A stretch of DNA of 64,000 nucleotides from Phycisphaerae bacterium (GCA_002705085.1 PAHO01000049.1:6160-70159); one strand, 5' to 3'; shown: positions 1 through 9,903, counted from the stretch's first letter. A program made the numbers and translations. The notes: generated by a model not told the origin, from the letters alone.

Positions 1-1110
1 TGGGCCCGAAGACGAGCGGGATTCAACGCAGCCCCCAAGGGCAAAAACCAACTTCAACAACATGGCTTCGACCACGGCTCGCGGAGTGGCGCTACTTTTG
101 GCTGCTCGAGCAGCCTCATCCGCCAAGCCAACGCCTGAAGCCAAGTAATCGGGAGGCAAAGCGTTGACCATCGCTTCGAGGTCTTCTCGCCGGCCATCGC
201 TGAGATGAATCCCAACCGCCTCGGCACCACCGACAGAGAACAGCATGGCGTCCCGGAAACAAGCCGCCAAATCAGAGGCGACCTCTTCAGGCTCGGCACC
301 ACTCTGAAAAGCCTCCGCAAGTGTTTGCAAAACACCGGCCGCATCCGCTTCAGCCACCGAACGGGCAACCAGTTGTGCCGGTGAAACCGTGGCCAAGCCC
401 AAGAGTTCACGGACGCCGGCCAGCGTCACGGCCTCAGAGTCGGCTGACAGGACCCGGTCCAAGAGAGACAAAGCATCACGAACAGATCCCCGGCCAGCTT
501 CGGCCACGAGGGTTAAGGCATCCATCTCGGCCTTCACGCCTTCCTGCTGCAAGACATCATGAAGATGGTCCGTCAAACGCTCACGAGACACCGGCCGGAA
601 GTCATACCGCTGACACCGGCTCAAAATGGTCGTCGGAACCTTCTCGGGGTCCGTGGTGCAAAGAATGAACATGGCGTGAGATGGAGGTTCCTCCATCGTC
701 TTCAACAAGGCATTGAACGCCTCGCGGGTGAGCATGTGTACTTCGTCGATGATGCAGATGCGCTTCCGCCCGCCCAATGGGGCAACCACAGATCGAGCGA
801 TCACCTCTTTGGCTTCATTGATACCACGGTTGGAGGCACCGTCGAGCTCTTGAACATCGAGGTCTTCCCCCCGGAAAATCGCATCACGCACATTCGCCAG
901 ATCTGGCTCACCTTCAGGGGCATTGATCGCAGCAGCAAAAATACGAGCGCTCGTGGTTTTGCCGACGCCGCGGGTGCCGCAGAACAAATAAGCATGAGCA
1001 ATCCTTTGTGACTCAATCGCCTTGCTCAACGTGGCCGAAACGGCTTCTTGACCGACGAGATCTTCGAAGCGGCGGGGTCGGTAACGACGAGCAAGAACGG
1101 TGTACGACAC
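1..1110 (-). CDS. dnaX: DNA polymerase III subunit gamma/tau (3' part missing)
   Basis: Clamp-loader ATPase of the replisome, which loads the beta clamp. The reading frame is open from a GTG at 1110 to the left edge (370 codons), so the C-terminal tau part lies outside the window. Seen: N-terminus SYTVLARRYRPRRFEDLVGQ, Walker A GTRGVGKTTSARIF, Walker B-like CIIDEVHMLTREAFNALLKTMEEPP, sensor 1 ILCTTDPEKVP and the arginine-finger region SRCQRYDFRP, all textbook DnaX. The zinc-binding Cys cluster usually found between Walker A and Walker B of DnaX is absent. The SRP RNA lies 13 bases upstream on the same strand, so the two are probably cotranscribed. The GTG start is chosen because family homology begins exactly there. 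Confidence 0.95.
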   Translation of the reverse strand, partial: MSYTVLARRYRPRRFEDLVGQEAVSATLSKAIESQRIAHAYLFCGTRGVGKTTSARIFAAAINAPEGEPDLANVRDAIFRGEDLDVQELDGASNRGINEAKEVIARSVVAPLGGRKRICIIDEVHMLTREAFNALLKTMEEPPSHAMFILCTTDPEKVPTTILSRCQRYDFRPVSRERLTDHLHDVLQQEGVKAEMDALTLVAEAGRGSVRDALSLLDRVLSADSEAVTLAGVRELLGLATVSPAQLVARSVAEADAAGVLQTLAEAFQSGAEPEEVASDLAACFRDAMLFSVGGAEAVGIHLSDGRREDLEAMVNALPPDYLASGVGLADEAARAAKSSATPRAVVEAMLLKLVFALGGCVESRSSSGP

Positions 1111-1123
1111 AAAAAATCCTTTA

Positions 1124-1252
1124 CTGAGTCCCAGGGAGGACGGCCAGGCGATCCACGGCCTGGCCGGTCCGCTTATGGCTGCTGCGGTCAGGCCCTGACC
1201 AGGTTCACGGCCGTGCCACCCGCGGGGCCCGACCGTCCTCTCCAGGAGTCAG
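1124..1252 (-). ncRNA. ffs: Signal recognition particle RNA (4.5S-type)
   Basis: The minus strand carries the conserved SRP domain IV: ACCTGGTCAGG, then a short hairpin, then GCAGCAGCCATAAGCGG. The termini (1233-1252 and 1124-1143) pair in a long, nearly continuous helix (CTGACTCCTGGAGAGGACGG with CCGTCCTCCCTGGGACTCAG), giving an RNA of about 129 nt. The apical loop, aligned to the family form GCC-GGAA-GGC, reads GCC-TGAC-CGC. That is a URRC-type rather than GNRA tetraloop, with one C-C mismatch. The RNA binds Ffh and targets nascent membrane proteins. It sits directly upstream of dnaX, an arrangement also known in Firmicutes. A possible -10 (TAGGAT) lies at 1259-1264 on this strand. Exact ends are inferred from the helix. 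Confidence 0.85.
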
Positions 1253-1295
1253 TTTGCATCCTAGTCGAGGTTGGCCAGCGGTACACTCGATCATC

Positions 1296-2426
1296 ATGGC
1301 TTCTGACCCTCAACCGTCTGTCCCGACTCTGGAAGATGCCCGCCGGGCCGCTCAGACTGCACGACGACGACTGCTGATTGCCTTACGGCTGACGTACCTC
1401 CTGCTCCTGGCCACCGCCGCACTCCTTCCATTTGTAGGGGACATGACTGACACCTCCACCTCTGATGCAGTGGTGGTTTCGGACTACGCCGGCGCGTTCG
1501 TCCTCCTGGTGGGGCTTGGATCTTTGGTCGTGCTGGTCGACGTCTTCACTCCAGAAAAACGTCTGGCCAATGTCATAGCCATCTACTTCGGCGTGGTGGT
1601 GGGATTGGTGAGTGCCTACGCACTTTCAGGTCTGATCGATCTGGCGGCACGAACGTGGTACCTCACGTCGCCGCCGTGGCCAGCGTATTTGCTGATGGGC
1701 AAGCTCGCCCTCGGGATTACCTTTTGCTACCTCGCGGTATCCATTGTGCTGGCCACGAAAGACGATTTTCGGATTGTGCTGCCCTACGTCGAATTTTCGC
1801 GTCGATCGAGAGGAAGTCGCCCGCTGGTGGTCGACACCTCCGTCTTGGTCGACGCAAGATTTGCCAAGTTCCTGCAGTCAGGCATGGTGGACACATCGAT
1901 CGTGGTGCCTGAATTTGTACTTGGAGAATTGCAAGAACTGGCCGACTCTTCAGAAAGCAGCAAGCGCGATCGTGGACGCCGAGGCTTCAAATCACTTCAA
2001 GCCATACGCGAATACCGCGGGGGATCCAATGTTGTGCTTGAACCATACGACCCTCCGGGACATGGCGTCGATGAAAAGCTCGTCGCGTTGTCCGAGCGGC
2101 TCCAGGGTCGACTTCTGACCCTCGATTCCAACCTACGAGCGATCGCCAAAGTACGCGGCTTGGCAACGGTAGACCTCGAACTCGCCTCTCAAGCTCTTCG
2201 ACCTTTGGGGAATCCTGGATCTGAATTCGAGCTGCGTTTGGAAAAAGCAGGAGAACAACCCGGCCAAGCGGTAGGGCGACTTCCTGATGGGACCTTGGTG
2301 GTAGTCGAAGACGCTGCAGACCAGATCGGAGAAATGGTTTCATGCCAGACAACGAATACCGTTCGCACGAATGCTGGGAACCTGGTCTTTGCCCGACTCA
2401 GGGACACGGCCGACCGACGCACATAA
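1296..2426 (+). CDS. PIN/TRAM domain integral membrane protein (YacL family)
   Basis: 376-residue protein. Four hydrophobic segments lie in the first ~150 residues (from about residue 24 on). A cytoplasmic PIN nuclease domain follows, from VVDTSVLVDAR with Asp180 as the first acidic metal ligand through LLTLDSNLRAIA. A C-terminal TRAM domain (PGQAVGRLPDGTLVVVEDA) completes the YacL/PIN-TRAM architecture widespread in bacteria. It is presumed to be an RNase or RNA-binding protein at the membrane; its substrate is unknown. The ATG at 1296 is preferred over an in-frame ATG at 1254, which would run into the SRP RNA gene. Only ~43 bases separate this start from the divergent SRP RNA, so the promoters must share that gap. 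Confidence 0.85.
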   Translation: MASDPQPSVPTLEDARRAAQTARRRLLIALRLTYLLLLATAALLPFVGDMTDTSTSDAVVVSDYAGAFVLLVGLGSLVVLVDVFTPEKRLANVIAIYFGVVVGLVSAYALSGLIDLAARTWYLTSPPWPAYLLMGKLALGITFCYLAVSIVLATKDDFRIVLPYVEFSRRSRGSRPLVVDTSVLVDARFAKFLQSGMVDTSIVVPEFVLGELQELADSSESSKRDRGRRGFKSLQAIREYRGGSNVVLEPYDPPGHGVDEKLVALSERLQGRLLTLDSNLRAIAKVRGLATVDLELASQALRPLGNPGSEFELRLEKAGEQPGQAVGRLPDGTLVVVEDAADQIGEMVSCQTTNTVRTNAGNLVFARLRDTADRRT

Positions 2427-2490
2427 AGAAGTCAAAATAAACCAAGAAGAGTTTGAACAGGACCCACCTTGGAAATCAAGAAAGAGTCAC

Positions 2491-4068
2491 TCACTCCCAT
2501 TCGATGGTCGCTGGCGGCTTCGAGCTGATGTCGTACACCACGCGATTGACCCCTTTGACCTCGTTTGAAATTCGACTGCTCACCTCAGCCAGCACCTCAT
2601 AAGGCAAGCGCGACCAATCGGCGGTCATGAAATCTTGGGTTTCCACACTCCTCAAGGCCACGACGGATTCATAGGAACGCCCATCCCCCATCACCCCTAC
2701 CGATTGAATGGGAAGCAGCACGGCGAAGACCTGGCTGGTGGTGCGGTACAGATTGGCACTCACAATTTCTTCAAGCAAGATCTCGTCACACTCTCGGAGC
2801 AGATCCAAACGATCCTTGGTGATGTCACCAATGATGCGCACCGCCAGACCAGGGCCCGGGAATGGGTGGCGCCAAACGATCTGATCTGGCACGCCCAGAA
2901 CTTCACCAAGCTTCCGGACCTCATCTTTGAACAGATCCCGAAGTGGCTCCACCAGTTCAAAACCGAGATCCTCCGGCAGGCCCCCCACATTGTGGTGCAA
3001 CTTGATGTTGGCGGCGGTGCCCGCATGACCATGGCCAGATTCAATGACATCGGGATACAGGGTGCCTTGGGCGAGGAATTTCACCGGGCCCTCGACATCA
3101 GCAGCGGCCTCCTTGAACACCTCAATAAAGCGGTGTCCAATGCGGCGACGTTTCTCTTGGGGTTCAGTGATGCCTTCGAGATCTTTCAGAAAGGCCTCCG
3201 ACGCATCCACCACCCGCAGGTCGACATCAAAGTGATCGCGGAATGTGGTCTCCACCAGGTCACGCTCATTTTTTCGGAGCAGCCCGTTGTCGACAAAAAT
3301 GCACGTCAACTGGTTCCCGATGGCTTTGTGCAAGAGAGCGGCCACCACCGAAGAATCCACCCCGCCCGACAGACCACAAATAACGCGAGCCCCCTGAACC
3401 TTGGCGCGGACTTCGGCCGCCGCGGTTTCGACGAAATCGCTCATTCGCCAGGTACCTTCGCACCCACAAATTTCGTACAGGAAGTTTCGCAACATCTCCA
3501 CGCCGTGCGGTGTGTGGGTCACTTCGGGGTGGAACTGGACGCCGTGCAGATTTCGGGAAGGATGCCGAACCGCCGCAAAGGGACAAGTTGGGGTTGCCGC
3601 CACCGTCTCAAACCCTTCGGGCAACTCAACAATCTGATCGCCATGGCTCATCCACACACTGGTGTCCGACGGAATGCCATGGAACATGCCCCCCCGGCCC
3701 TCCACCGCCAGCTTGGCGCGTCCGTACTCGCGTTTGTCTGCAGGCACGACACGCCCCCCCAACAAACTGCACATCAACTGAAGCCCGTAGCAGACCCCAA
3801 GCACCGGCACGCCCATGTCCAAAATTCGGGGGTCGCAGGTCGGCGCGTTCTCACCGTCAACACTGGATGGCCCCCCAGACAGAATGATGCCCTTGGGCCG
3901 AAGTGCGCGAAGCACCTCCACCGGGGTGTCTGGAGCAAGCAAGATGCTGAAGGCCCCTGCCTCCCGGACCCGGCGAGCGATCAATTGGACAAACTGCGAG
4001 CCAAAATCAAGGATCGGGACGACTTCAACACCAGCAGGGACACGGGGGATGTTTGTGGAATCAGACAC
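2491..4068 (-). CDS. guaA: GMP synthase (glutamine-hydrolysing)
   Basis: Converts XMP to GMP with glutamine and ATP, the last step of GMP synthesis. 525 residues, the normal length. The class I glutamine amidotransferase domain begins [18 protein letters not shown], with nucleophile Cys in GVCYGLQLM and the His/Glu pair in [11 protein letters not shown]. The ATP pyrophosphatase P-loop is [14 protein letters not shown]. The C-terminal dimerisation domain ends at PPATIEWE. The frame is open further upstream, but the GTG at 4068 gives the family length and leaves a 55-base gap for divergent promoters toward the ATP-grasp gene. Confidence 0.95.
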   Translation of the reverse strand: MSDSTNIPRVPAGVEVVPILDFGSQFVQLIARRVREAGAFSILLAPDTPVEVLRALRPKGIILSGGPSSVDGENAPTCDPRILDMGVPVLGVCYGLQLMCSLLGGRVVPADKREYGRAKLAVEGRGGMFHGIPSDTSVWMSHGDQIVELPEGFETVAATPTCPFAAVRHPSRNLHGVQFHPEVTHTPHGVEMLRNFLYEICGCEGTWRMSDFVETAAAEVRAKVQGARVICGLSGGVDSSVVAALLHKAIGNQLTCIFVDNGLLRKNERDLVETTFRDHFDVDLRVVDASEAFLKDLEGITEPQEKRRRIGHRFIEVFKEAAADVEGPVKFLAQGTLYPDVIESGHGHAGTAANIKLHHNVGGLPEDLGFELVEPLRDLFKDEVRKLGEVLGVPDQIVWRHPFPGPGLAVRIIGDITKDRLDLLRECDEILLEEIVSANLYRTTSQVFAVLLPIQSVGVMGDGRSYESVVALRSVETQDFMTADWSRLPYEVLAEVSSRISNEVKGVNRVVYDISSKPPATIEWE

Positions 4069-4123
4069 AGGTACTCCAGGGAATCGATCGTCTTGGAAGA
4101 CCGCACAGGATACCCTCGAACGC

Positions 4124-4996
4124 ATGACGACCCGGTTGGCCCTTGCTCGCTGCCAAAATCTCCCCGAATGGGAAGTGGACGACCAACCACTGCACACGGC
4201 CCTGCGCCAGCTTGGGGCACACCTTGAGACCCCCAACTGGGAAGAGGACGCTGATTGGGACTCCTACGATCTCGTGGTCCCCCGGCTGACTTGGAACTAT
4301 CAGGAGCACCCGGAAGCCTTCGCCAAGTGGATCGATGCCCGCGAACATGAAGGCAACCTCTGCAATACCGCCTCCACCCTGCGCTGGAACATGCACAAGC
4401 GCTACTTGCGGGATTTGGCTGAGGCCGGAGTGCCCACCATGCCCACCATCTGGTTGACACCCCAGAATCTCCACCGCATCGAAGATGCCAAGGGCTTTGG
4501 ACGGGACCGAGCTTTTCTCAAGCCAGCCATTGGTGCGACCGCCAGCGGAACCCTCCCCTTTGCCGTGCCTGGCGAATGGAACCGAGCCCGCCAACACGCC
4601 GAATCCCTGCTCCAAACCTTTGATGAAGTGTTGCTGCAACCTTTTTGTCCCAGCGTGATGGTCGAAGGCGAATACTCCGTGCTCTATTGGGGCGGAAAGC
4701 CGTCCCATGGCGTACAGAAAATTCCGGTGCCGGGCGATTACCGGGTTCAGGATGATTTTGGCGCCCAGGACAAACCCTGGACGCCTTCCCCAGAAGTCTT
4801 GGACATCGCCCAGAGGGCCATTGCGGTCGCGCCTGGAGGGTGGACCTACGCTCGGGTCGACCTCCTTCGAGACCCCGACCACGGCTGGTGTGTGATCGAG
4901 CTGGAAATGCTTGAACCCAGTTTGTTCCTCCGGCACGCCCCCGCGGAGCAAATCACCCGACTGGCCGAAGTCTTGCTGGCGCGAGCCCGCGGCTGA
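4124..4996 (+). CDS. ATP-grasp domain protein, glutathione-synthetase-like
   Basis: 290 residues with an ATP-grasp layout. The N-terminal part contains [16 protein letters not shown] lid/nucleotide lysine stretch follows ([14 protein letters not shown]). [24 protein letters not shown] carries the family E-x-S strand, and the C-terminus has the metal-binding [15 protein letters not shown]. It resembles the RimK/DcsG/prokaryotic glutathione-synthetase-like ligases that join a carboxylate to an amine with ATP. The substrates cannot be read from sequence. It lies divergent to guaA and 65 bases upstream of the proline dehydrogenase gene on the same strand. A functional link to either is not established. 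Confidence 0.75.
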   Translation: MTTRLALARCQNLPEWEVDDQPLHTALRQLGAHLETPNWEEDADWDSYDLVVPRLTWNYQEHPEAFAKWIDAREHEGNLCNTASTLRWNMHKRYLRDLAEAGVPTMPTIWLTPQNLHRIEDAKGFGRDRAFLKPAIGATASGTLPFAVPGEWNRARQHAESLLQTFDEVLLQPFCPSVMVEGEYSVLYWGGKPSHGVQKIPVPGDYRVQDDFGAQDKPWTPSPEVLDIAQRAIAVAPGGWTYARVDLLRDPDHGWCVIELEMLEPSLFLRHAPAEQITRLAEVLLARARG

Positions 4997-5010
4997 AAGC
5001 AAGCGCAACC

Positions 5011-5016
5011 TATACT
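5011..5016 (+). promoter_or_regulatory. Possible -10 box upstream of the proline dehydrogenase gene
   Basis: TATACT stands alone in the short gap after the ATP-grasp stop codon, 46 bases before the putA-like start. No good -35 is visible at the usual spacing. Confidence 0.3.
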
Positions 5017-5061
5017 TTTCCGTCAAAGCCACGTCCCCTCGTGGCCCGATGTGGAGTGCTC

Positions 5062-8055
5062 ATGGGTCTCTTCTCTCGCCGTTCGAAATCAACCCCACCG
5101 GCCGCTGTAAACACGGGTGGTGGCCTTTCTGGTGGACCCTCAGAGGCTTTGGTGGCCAAGCATGGGATTCGCATCTTGGATGCCAGCCAACGCCATCGAG
5201 GCGGGTTGCTGTCCAGCGGACTGTGGCAAGACAAACTCATGCAGTGGACGCTGAAGGATGAAGCATTCAAAGTGCAATTGTTCCGCTTCGTGGATGTCTT
5301 TCCGCGACTGAACACACCCGAGTCGGTGCACGAGCACCTCATGGATTACCTGACCCAACCAGGGGTCAAGCTGCCACCATTTCTGGGAACCGCCGTTTCC
5401 GCAGGCGGTCTGGCCAAAGGCGTGTTCCGCAATGCCGTGACGAGCCAAGTCGAAGCCATGGGCAAACAATTCATCGCCGGGGTTGATGCCGAAAGTGCCA
5501 AGAAGAGCCTCAGCAAACTTTGGAAGAATGGGATTGGCTTCTCCGTGGATCTTCTTGGTGAAGCATGTGTACGTGATGCCGAAGCCGACGTGTACTTGCA
5601 GCGGTACCTCGACATGATCGAGGGTTTGGCCAAGATTGCTTCCACGTGGGAAGCCAATGAACGCCTTGACCGCGACCATATCGAGTCAGTTCCCCGGGCC
5701 AACGTCTCGGTCAAAATCAGTTCACTCTCCGCGACCCTTGACCCCATCGACACCGAAGGTTCCATCCGGGACTTGTTGTTCAAAATGCGTCCCATCCTGC
5801 AAGCGGCCGCGAAGCACAACGTCCTCATCAACTTCGATATGGAGTCACACGAGTCCAAAGATCTGACGCTTGAGTTGGTGCGACGGGCCTGTGAACTTGA
5901 GGACTTCCCCGCCGGTATGGCCATGCAGGCCTACCTGAGATCTGGAAGCGAAGACGCCCAAAGCATGATCGACTGGGCCAAGGCCACCGGCCGCAGGCTC
6001 ACCGTCCGTTTGGTCAAGGGGGCCTACTGGGATTACGAAACCATTCATGCCGAAGAGATGGGCTGGCCCGTCCCCGTCTGGAGCCGCAAGCAAGACAGCG
6101 ACGCATGCTTTGAGCGGATGGCTTGGCAATTCCTCCAGTCCACCCCCCGCTCCACCGACGAAGGCGGCATCAAACTGGCCTTGGGCTCCCACAATGCCCG
6201 CTCCATTGGATTCGCCTTGGCTTCCTGCGAGCACCTTGGGCTCCCAGAGTCGGCTCTGGAACTGCAAATGCTCTACGGCATGGCCGACGAACTCAAAGCG
6301 GCCAGTGTGGGGGAAGGATTGCGCCTCCGAGAGTATGTCCCGGTTGGCGAAATGATTCCCGGGATGGCCTACCTCGTACGGCGCTTGCTGGAAAACACAT
6401 CCAATGAATCGTGGCTCTTGGCCGCTGGTTCGGAACAGCCAGATCCCAACAAGTTGCTGGCTTCTCCTCACGTCACCAACAACCAACCCGATCCCGGTCA
6501 AGTCCTGCTGGCTGACGCACCAGAACGTCACCAACTGACCGAAGGTGTTGAAGGCGTTGGCGATGATCGGCCTTACGTCAATGAAGCCCCCCGTGATTTT
6601 GCTCACGCCTCTGTCCGAAGTGCCTTCCAGAAGGCCATCGACACCACAACCGTTCCCCATCAACCCGTAGACGCCACCAAGAACGACGGTGAAAGAGCGC
6701 TTGCTGCGGCTCACGAAGCATTTCCCCGTTGGCGGGACGAGAACCCCAGGGTCCGCGCGGCGGTTCTGACCAAGGCCGCAGCCATCATGCGCAGTCGACG
6801 TGATGAATTGACGGCAGTGATCGTCCATGAAAACGGAAAAGGATGGCGTGATGCCGATGCGGAGACCTGCGAAGCCATTGACTTCTGCGAGTTTTATGCT
6901 CGAGAAGCCATCGGGTTGTTTGAAGAACAAAGGCTGGGTGAGTACGTCGGTGAACACAACGCCCTGACCCACGAAGGTCGTGGGCCTTGCGCAGTCATCG
7001 CCCCTTGGAATTTCCCCCTGGCCATCTTGTGCGGGATGTCGGTGGCCGCTCTGGTGACGGGAAATCCTGTGATCATGAAGCCCGCCGAGCAAACGACGGG
7101 CATCGCCCGAATCCTCTTTGACATCCTGCACGAAGCTGGAGCCCCGGAGGATGTGCTGCATTTCCTGCCGGGACGGGGTGAAACCGTGGGGGTGCAACTG
7201 GTCAGCGATCCTAGGGTGGCGCTGATTGCCTTCACTGGTTCCAAAGCCGTGGGCTTGAACATCATCGAGACCGCCGGATTGACCAGCGAAGCACAAAACC
7301 AAGTCAAGAAAGTGGTCTGCGAAATGGGCGGCAAGAACGCCATCATCGTCGATGCCTCCGCCGACCTCGACGAAGCCGTGCTTGGCGTCAGATCCAGCGC
7401 CTTTGGGTTTCAAGGCCAAAAGTGCTCCGCATGTTCGCGATGCATCGTGGTTGATGAAACATGGGATGAATTCCTCGAACGATTCCTTGGCGCGACTGAA
7501 GCGCTCATCATTGGCGACCCCCGTTCTTCAAGTACGGATGTCGGACCCGTCATTGATAAAGACGCAGCCGCCATGATTCAACAGCGAATTGAACAGGCGA
7601 AGAAAGAGGACACATTGCTCCTCGGCATGGAGCTTCCCGAAGAAGGCCTGATGCCCGATCGGTCCTACATCGCTCCTCATGTCTTTGTGACAGATGATCC
7701 GAAGTCCAAACTCATGCAAGAAGAGATCTTCGGCCCTGTCTTGGGACTGATTCGGGCACGAGATTTCGATCACGCTCTGGCGTTGGCGAACGATGGTCGA
7801 TACCGCCTCACCGGCGGGGTCTACAGCCGGAAACCGGCCCACCTCACCCAAGCCCGTCGCGAGTTCCGCGTCGGCAACCTCTATCTCAACCGAAGCATCA
7901 CCGGCGCCATCGTCGGTCGCCAACCCTTTGGTGGTGCCGGCATGAGTGGCGTCGGATCCAAAGCTGGAGGACGCGATTACTTGCTGCAGTTTGTGGAACC
8001 CCGAGTCATCACGGAGAACACCATGCGCCGCGGCTTTGCCCCTGGTCTTGGCTGA
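5062..8055 (+). CDS. putA: Bifunctional proline dehydrogenase / delta-1-pyrroline-5-carboxylate dehydrogenase
   Basis: Oxidises proline to glutamate in two steps (FAD, then NAD). 997 residues. The N-terminal proline dehydrogenase barrel (about 70-480) has VSVKISSLSATLDP, RLVKGAYWDYE, LALGSHNARSIGFALA and REYVPVGEMIPGMAYLVRRL, the substrate and FAD-binding motifs. The C-terminal aldehyde dehydrogenase has VIAPWNFPLAI, FTGSKAVG, general base Glu754 in CEMGGKNA and nucleophile Cys788 in GQKCSACSR. No N-terminal DNA-binding domain is present, so it is not an autoregulatory PutA of the E. coli type. The ATG at 5062 has a purine-rich GTGGAG 5 bases upstream. A GTG at 5041 in frame would add 7 residues. 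Confidence 0.93.
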   Translation: MGLFSRRSKSTPPAAVNTGGGLSGGPSEALVAKHGIRILDASQRHRGGLLSSGLWQDKLMQWTLKDEAFKVQLFRFVDVFPRLNTPESVHEHLMDYLTQPGVKLPPFLGTAVSAGGLAKGVFRNAVTSQVEAMGKQFIAGVDAESAKKSLSKLWKNGIGFSVDLLGEACVRDAEADVYLQRYLDMIEGLAKIASTWEANERLDRDHIESVPRANVSVKISSLSATLDPIDTEGSIRDLLFKMRPILQAAAKHNVLINFDMESHESKDLTLELVRRACELEDFPAGMAMQAYLRSGSEDAQSMIDWAKATGRRLTVRLVKGAYWDYETIHAEEMGWPVPVWSRKQDSDACFERMAWQFLQSTPRSTDEGGIKLALGSHNARSIGFALASCEHLGLPESALELQMLYGMADELKAASVGEGLRLREYVPVGEMIPGMAYLVRRLLENTSNESWLLAAGSEQPDPNKLLASPHVTNNQPDPGQVLLADAPERHQLTEGVEGVGDDRPYVNEAPRDFAHASVRSAFQKAIDTTTVPHQPVDATKNDGERALAAAHEAFPRWRDENPRVRAAVLTKAAAIMRSRRDELTAVIVHENGKGWRDADAETCEAIDFCEFYAREAIGLFEEQRLGEYVGEHNALTHEGRGPCAVIAPWNFPLAILCGMSVAALVTGNPVIMKPAEQTTGIARILFDILHEAGAPEDVLHFLPGRGETVGVQLVSDPRVALIAFTGSKAVGLNIIETAGLTSEAQNQVKKVVCEMGGKNAIIVDASADLDEAVLGVRSSAFGFQGQKCSACSRCIVVDETWDEFLERFLGATEALIIGDPRSSSTDVGPVIDKDAAAMIQQRIEQAKKEDTLLLGMELPEEGLMPDRSYIAPHVFVTDDPKSKLMQEEIFGPVLGLIRARDFDHALALANDGRYRLTGGVYSRKPAHLTQARREFRVGNLYLNRSITGAIVGRQPFGGAGMSGVGSKAGGRDYLLQFVEPRVITENTMRRGFAPGLG

Positions 8056-8088
8056 GGCACACTGGACATTTGAATTGACGTTTGCAAC

Positions 8089-8913
8089 ATGTTGATGCTC
8101 CTCGCGATCTTAAGCCTCCCCCCCACCGCTGACACCGCGGTGCCTATTCATTCCCACAACGACTATTGGCGAAGCCGCCCCTTGACTGAAGCCCTTGAAG
8201 CAGGCTGCCTGTCCATTGAAGCGGATGTGCTGGTCCATGAGGGGAAGTTCATGGTGGGTCATGGGCCCGGGGAATTGACCCCTGACCGAACACTCACGTC
8301 AATGTATTTGAACCCCCTGGCAGAAATCGTCCGCAAGCGAAGCCGCGTGTACCCGCAAGACCAGCGTGCATTGATCCTTCTGGTGGACCTCAAATCTGAT
8401 TGGCAGTCCAGCAAGCAGGCACTGCAAGACGTGCTTCACGAATTCGCGGACATCCTCAAAGCGCCAGCCGGTCGCCACCAAGGTGATGGCGGGATTCTGC
8501 TGGCGGTTTCAGGTTCAGGCTCTGACCGAATAGGCGCCCCGTGCGGGGTCGACGGACGCGTCAGTGGACTTGGTGGCCAGCAATCGTTCTTCGAGAAGCC
8601 GTTGATCAGCCAATCTTTCCGGAGCCGGTTCCGATGGTCAGGACTGGGCACACTGGCCCCCGAGCAACAAACCGAACTTCGATCTCTTTCCCAACGGGTC
8701 AAGGAAGAAGGGCGTCTGCTTCGTTTGTGGGCCGCACCAGATACACCGGAAGCGTGGAAGACCTTGCTGGATTGTGGCGTCGGCGTTGTCAACACCGACC
8801 AACCCACCAAAGCATCGATGTTTGTTCGAGCGTTGCAGCCAACCCCCCAAACAGCGTCCGGTAAGAGTGGCGAGCAAGCGCCGTCACCCCCCCATTCAGA
8901 CCCGGACAACTGA
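8089..8913 (+). CDS. Exported glycerophosphodiesterase/PLC-like protein (AIM6-type)
   Basis: 274 residues with a short hydrophobic N-terminus (MLMLLAILSLPPTADT) suggesting export. The core IHSHNDYWRSRPLTEALEAGCLSIEADVLV has the His/Glu/Asp pattern of the PI-PLC-like/GDPD TIM-barrel superfamily. LLVDLKSDWQSS, RLWAAPDTPEAWKTLLDCGVGVVNTD continue the barrel. The closest named group is the altered-inheritance-of-mitochondria-6-like family, widespread as secreted bacterial proteins of unknown substrate. It starts 33 bases after the proline dehydrogenase gene and may be cotranscribed. The substrate is not known. Confidence 0.75.
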   Translation: MLMLLAILSLPPTADTAVPIHSHNDYWRSRPLTEALEAGCLSIEADVLVHEGKFMVGHGPGELTPDRTLTSMYLNPLAEIVRKRSRVYPQDQRALILLVDLKSDWQSSKQALQDVLHEFADILKAPAGRHQGDGGILLAVSGSGSDRIGAPCGVDGRVSGLGGQQSFFEKPLISQSFRSRFRWSGLGTLAPEQQTELRSLSQRVKEEGRLLRLWAAPDTPEAWKTLLDCGVGVVNTDQPTKASMFVRALQPTPQTASGKSGEQAPSPPHSDPDN

Positions 8914-9003
8914 CCGGTCGATAAACGAAGCCGGGGCGAATTTGATGTGATCTTCGTCCCAACTCTTTGTCACCAGCCATTTTCGGCTGCCTGGAGTTGC
9001 TTC

Positions 9004-9903
9004 ATGCGTTACGCAAATCAACAACGTGCATTCACAATCATCGAATTGCTGGTGGTGATCGCGGTCATCGCGGTGCTTTCGGCAATTTTGCTTCCGGCCA
9101 TTCGCACCGTCCAGAACAACGCGAAGACCACCACCGCGACCTCAAACTTGCGGCAAATCGGTACGGCAGTTGGCAAGTACCGCAACCAATACAAAGATCG
9201 GTTTATCGACAACAAATACAACCTAGGTCGATGGCTCGCCCCACAAACGAACGCAAGTCCTGATGCGCTGGATTGCACCACCCCCTGGGACTACAGATCA
9301 GCACCAGGTGCGGCCTACTGGGGCCTGCCCCTCTCTGATTTCACTGGCATTGGTAAGGAAGCTTGGCACGATCCCATGACGACATACGCCGATGTTGATA
9401 CCGCGGACATCCCGATGAACTTTCCGGACAACAACTTCAATGGTGCGCTTGCTGAGCCCAACCCCTGCATCGACAAGTGGTATTTGTCCTTTGGGCTCAA
9501 TGCGGTCAACAAAGACACCCCGTTCAATGCCCCACCACGGGGTTGGTACGACGACCCCAGCGGAGACCGTATCTGTCTCTTTTACCGCAGCGGCGCCCGG
9601 GCGGGCAAGAGTCGGGCCCTGAGTGGTCTCAAACATCCCGACAAAGCATTGATCTGCCAGTCTCATCTGGAAGCCAGAATTGAGGGAACTGGAGACCACT
9701 GCTGGGATAAGAACGGGGATGGCACCATCAATGGTGCCGACATGCCCCAGTGGAGCGAGCACTGGAAAGAGTGCTTCCGGCATGTCGGAGACCGCACGGT
9801 CACCCTTTGGGTAGATGGACACACGGATGCCATCGCCCGAACCGACTGGCGGGAGGATTACTACTTCGGAGTACCAGCTCCCAACGGATTTGCCAATCCG
9901 TAA
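9004..9903 (+). CDS. Pseudopilin-type secreted protein with prepilin cleavage/methylation signal
   Basis: 299 residues. The N-terminus MRYANQQRAFTIIELLVVIAV is a class III signal: basic leader, cleavage before Phe, Glu at +5, then a single hydrophobic helix. The rest is a planctomycete-type soluble C-terminal domain with a Ca-loop-like DKNGDGTINGAD and a terminal VTLWVDGHTDAIARTDW, matching the H-x9-DG end typical of planctomycete type II secretion-like pilins. It is probably processed by a prepilin peptidase and sits in the inner membrane or extracellularly. The ATG at 9004 puts the signal at the N-terminus; an upstream ATG at 8947 would bury it. An intrinsic hairpin follows. Confidence 0.85.
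   Translation: MRYANQQRAFTIIELLVVIAVIAVLSAILLPAIRTVQNNAKTTTATSNLRQIGTAVGKYRNQYKDRFIDNKYNLGRWLAPQTNASPDALDCTTPWDYRSAPGAAYWGLPLSDFTGIGKEAWHDPMTTYADVDTADIPMNFPDNNFNGALAEPNPCIDKWYLSFGLNAVNKDTPFNAPPRGWYDDPSGDRICLFYRSGARAGKSRALSGLKHPDKALICQSHLEARIEGTGDHCWDKNGDGTINGADMPQWSEHWKECFRHVGDRTVTLWVDGHTDAIARTDWREDYYFGVPAPNGFANP

Noticed and set aside
2635-4227. 530-codon open frame on the plus strand
   Set aside because: It is the antisense shadow of guaA, whose minus-strand product has all catalytic motifs.
5845-7419. 524-codon open frame on the minus strand
   Set aside because: Shadow of the proline/P5C dehydrogenase gene, which has clear motifs.
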